This document shows positions 62,666 through 64,000 of a DNA stretch of 64,000 nt, piece after piece (within the stretch, counting starts at the first letter, position 1; each line of letters starts with the position of its first letter). The notes below the pieces were generated by a model. It made no database searches. It saw only the letters and a program-made list of their open reading frames with translations, and was not told the DNA's origin. The DNA lies in contig JAUKTV010000010.1 in assembly GCA_030549205.1 (NCBI GenBank), positions 186,001 to 250,000 of the forward strand, read 5' to 3'. The position numbers and the translations under genes are program-made. This DNA is from Apiosordaria backusii. Its lineage: Eukaryota; Ascomycota; Sordariomycetes; Sordariales; Lasiosphaeriaceae.

Positions 62666-63589
62666 GATGAACAAATGTTTGCGTTTGGTCTTTCTGAGGC
62701 TCAGAGGGCCAAAGTGGGGACGAAGGAGATGAGATACTGTTATATCTGTCCAACTTTTATTCATCAATCTTCTGTGCAGTTGATGGTTTCACAGGCTGCT
62801 GGGGGTTCATCTATTGCCCGCATTTCTCCGCTCAACGTTACGTTTCGAAGATCTTTACATTGACATGAACAACTTGGATTGGCCAGTCGGGATGCAGATC
62901 ACATATGACAAAAAAATGACGATCCAGGCTAAAAACAAGTCCGATGTTCGCTTTCTGGGAATGTCCTTGTGTAACGGGAATAAAAGCTGAGCTTTTAAGC
63001 AAGAATGCCAGAATTCTTGATGGCTACAGCCGCTACCTAGGTGGTTTTGTTCTAGCCTTTATACCTACATATCTTATAGCTGGAGGGGGGTTACTACGAG
63101 CGACCATATCGTGCTATAGTAGCACCAATACCAACGCATTGTACCTAGTCGAGCTGAAGATTGGGAAGAGGAACGAGGAGAGAGTCAAGGATGGATGGCG
63201 CGTAAGTCGTCATGATGCTTCAGTTACGACTGTCGCCCAATGGTAAGATATACTACCAATGTGAGGGTAGAATCCTCCCGAGCAGGAAAATGCCGCCATT
63301 TAAATGCACAATGTCATAGGTAGGACAGGTTTCGTGAGATTCAGACCAACGTGGCAGTCATAAGAACACATTCCACATCTCCTAAGCTCGTGATTGCTTG
63401 ACTATGGGACAGATAGCCACCAAGTATGTATATGACACAATAGCTAGTTCCAAGTCCCTTCATCGCTAGTGGTACTTCGAAAAATGCAACGTGAATTATC
63501 CCTCGACAGAGGCAATCATGCAAGCGGTCTTGTCAGCCGATCCGTGTGTCTCCTCAGTGCGGTAGATCTCAATCTCGTCACTCCACCGA
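62666..63589. other. Upstream region of the FAD oxidase
   Basis: No supported gene. It holds the oxidase promoter on the minus strand and, beyond that, the 3' flank of the right-edge gene. Confidence 0.4.
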
Positions 63590-64000
63590 CTAGGTACTGC
63601 CACTTCGAGGTCGACTTGGTTGCGGTGCTGTCAGCAGTCCTTCAGATTCCGCTTCCTGCCTTCTTCCAACTCCCATCGGTAGCCCCTCAGGCTCATCATC
63701 GAAATCTCCATCTCTTCCGGAATGTCGTTCTTGTGCTTGTCGCAGTTCAGTTTGTTCCTTTGCTAACCGATCGGACATTCTGTCGCAGCTGACTTCCTGT
63801 ACCTCTTGCTCTTTCTCCTTGCTGCTTGACTTTGAAGAATAAATGACAAGAATGATTACTATGAAGAAGACAATAGCAAGGGGAATTCCAATTATGGCCG
63901 CAAGTTCGATGGATCCTCCTGCCGGGCTGGCAACGGTTGACACTCTGCCTCGAGGAATCAGCAGAACTGAGGGCATTTTGAGGGTTGCAGTAAGGTAGTC
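63590..64000 (-). CDS. Partial single-pass membrane protein at window edge
   Basis: The minus-strand frame stays open to the window end (upstream of the ATG at 63976 it reads DYLTATLK), so the gene may begin beyond 64000. The part seen is about 128 residues after that ATG: a strongly hydrophobic helix AAIIGIPLAIVFFIVIILVIY at about 27-47 with short outside sequence, then a cytosolic tail rich in Lys, Glu, Gln, Asp and Arg (SSKSSSKEKEQEVQEVSCDR and onward). It looks like the C-terminal part of a type I cell-surface sensor or similar protein, with the extracellular part missing. If complete as shown, it would be a small anchored protein. I do not recognise the family. Confidence 0.5.
   Translation of the reverse strand, partial: DYLTATLKMPSVLLIPRGRVSTVASPAGGSIELAAIIGIPLAIVFFIVIILVIYSSKSSSKEKEQEVQEVSCDRMSDRLAKEQTELRQAQERHSGRDGDFDDEPEGLPMGVGRRQEAESEGLLTAPQPSRPRSGST

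Noticed and set aside
1..64000. 5S rRNA, snRNA, CRISPR, bacterial operon or transposase
   Set aside because: I looked for the dispersed 5S core and for repeat-spacer arrays or transposase motifs and saw none.

Overview
The window reads as nuclear DNA of a filamentous ascomycete, most likely a Sordariomycete close to the Sordariales (Neurospora/Podospora/Chaetomium relatives). The reasons are 50-110 nt spliceosomal introns with GTAWGT donors and CTRAY-like branch sites, tRNA genes that all carry short introns, AT-rich islands that look RIP-mutated, and gene families typical of moulds (RO-10, PDR transporter, laccase, BBE-type FAD oxidase, CRH glycosidase). No bacterial, viral, CRISPR or operon-like features are present. 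Coordinates for multi-exon genes are outer bounds; exon limits are in the evidence and were set by reading frame and splice signals.

Layout. 1-2.7 kb: no recognisable gene. 2.7-5.9 kb: divergent pair of a dynactin-p24-like RO-10 gene (-) and a vacuolar amino-acid transporter (+). 6.4 kb: tRNA-Arg. 7.3-9.8 kb: mitochondrial ribosomal protein S16 (-) divergent from NAD(P)HX epimerase (+), then a 66-codon Cys-rich ORF (-). 10-14.3 kb: gene-poor, with a tRNA-Lys and a possible P450 scrap. 14.3-16.0 kb: a cytochrome P450 with a one-base frameshift in its N-terminal anchor. 17.0-20.5 kb: CRH-type GH16 cell-wall glycosidase, tRNA-Ala, a cupin, then tRNA-Asp and tRNA-Arg. 21.3-31 kb: full-size PDR ABC transporter, bZIP factor and an ACS-family MFS transporter, all on the minus strand. 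33-43.4 kb: laccase, Mpv17/PMP22 protein, phosphoglycerate kinase, SEM1/DSS1 (-), IML2-like protein. 43.7-52.6 kb: fatty-acid-hydroxylase-like membrane protein (-), tRNA-Gly, a 975-residue alpha/beta hydrolase, a Lys-rich hypothetical protein (-) and a methyltransferase (-). 55.2-62.7 kb: secreted GH16 glucanase-like enzyme, a kinase-like gene between two AT-rich islands, then a Dabb-domain protein and a secreted FAD oxidase in tandem (-). The right edge cuts a possible membrane-protein gene.

Housekeeping genes (pgk, sem1, mrps16, nad(p)hx epimerase, ro-10) are interleaved with accessory genes (P450, laccase, PDR and MFS transporters, BBE oxidase, GH16). I see no classical secondary-metabolite backbone enzyme (PKS, NRPS, terpene synthase). 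The most interesting local pairing is the Dabb protein with the BBE-type oxidase. The most interesting small gene is the Cys-rich ORF ending in a CaaX-like tetrapeptide.
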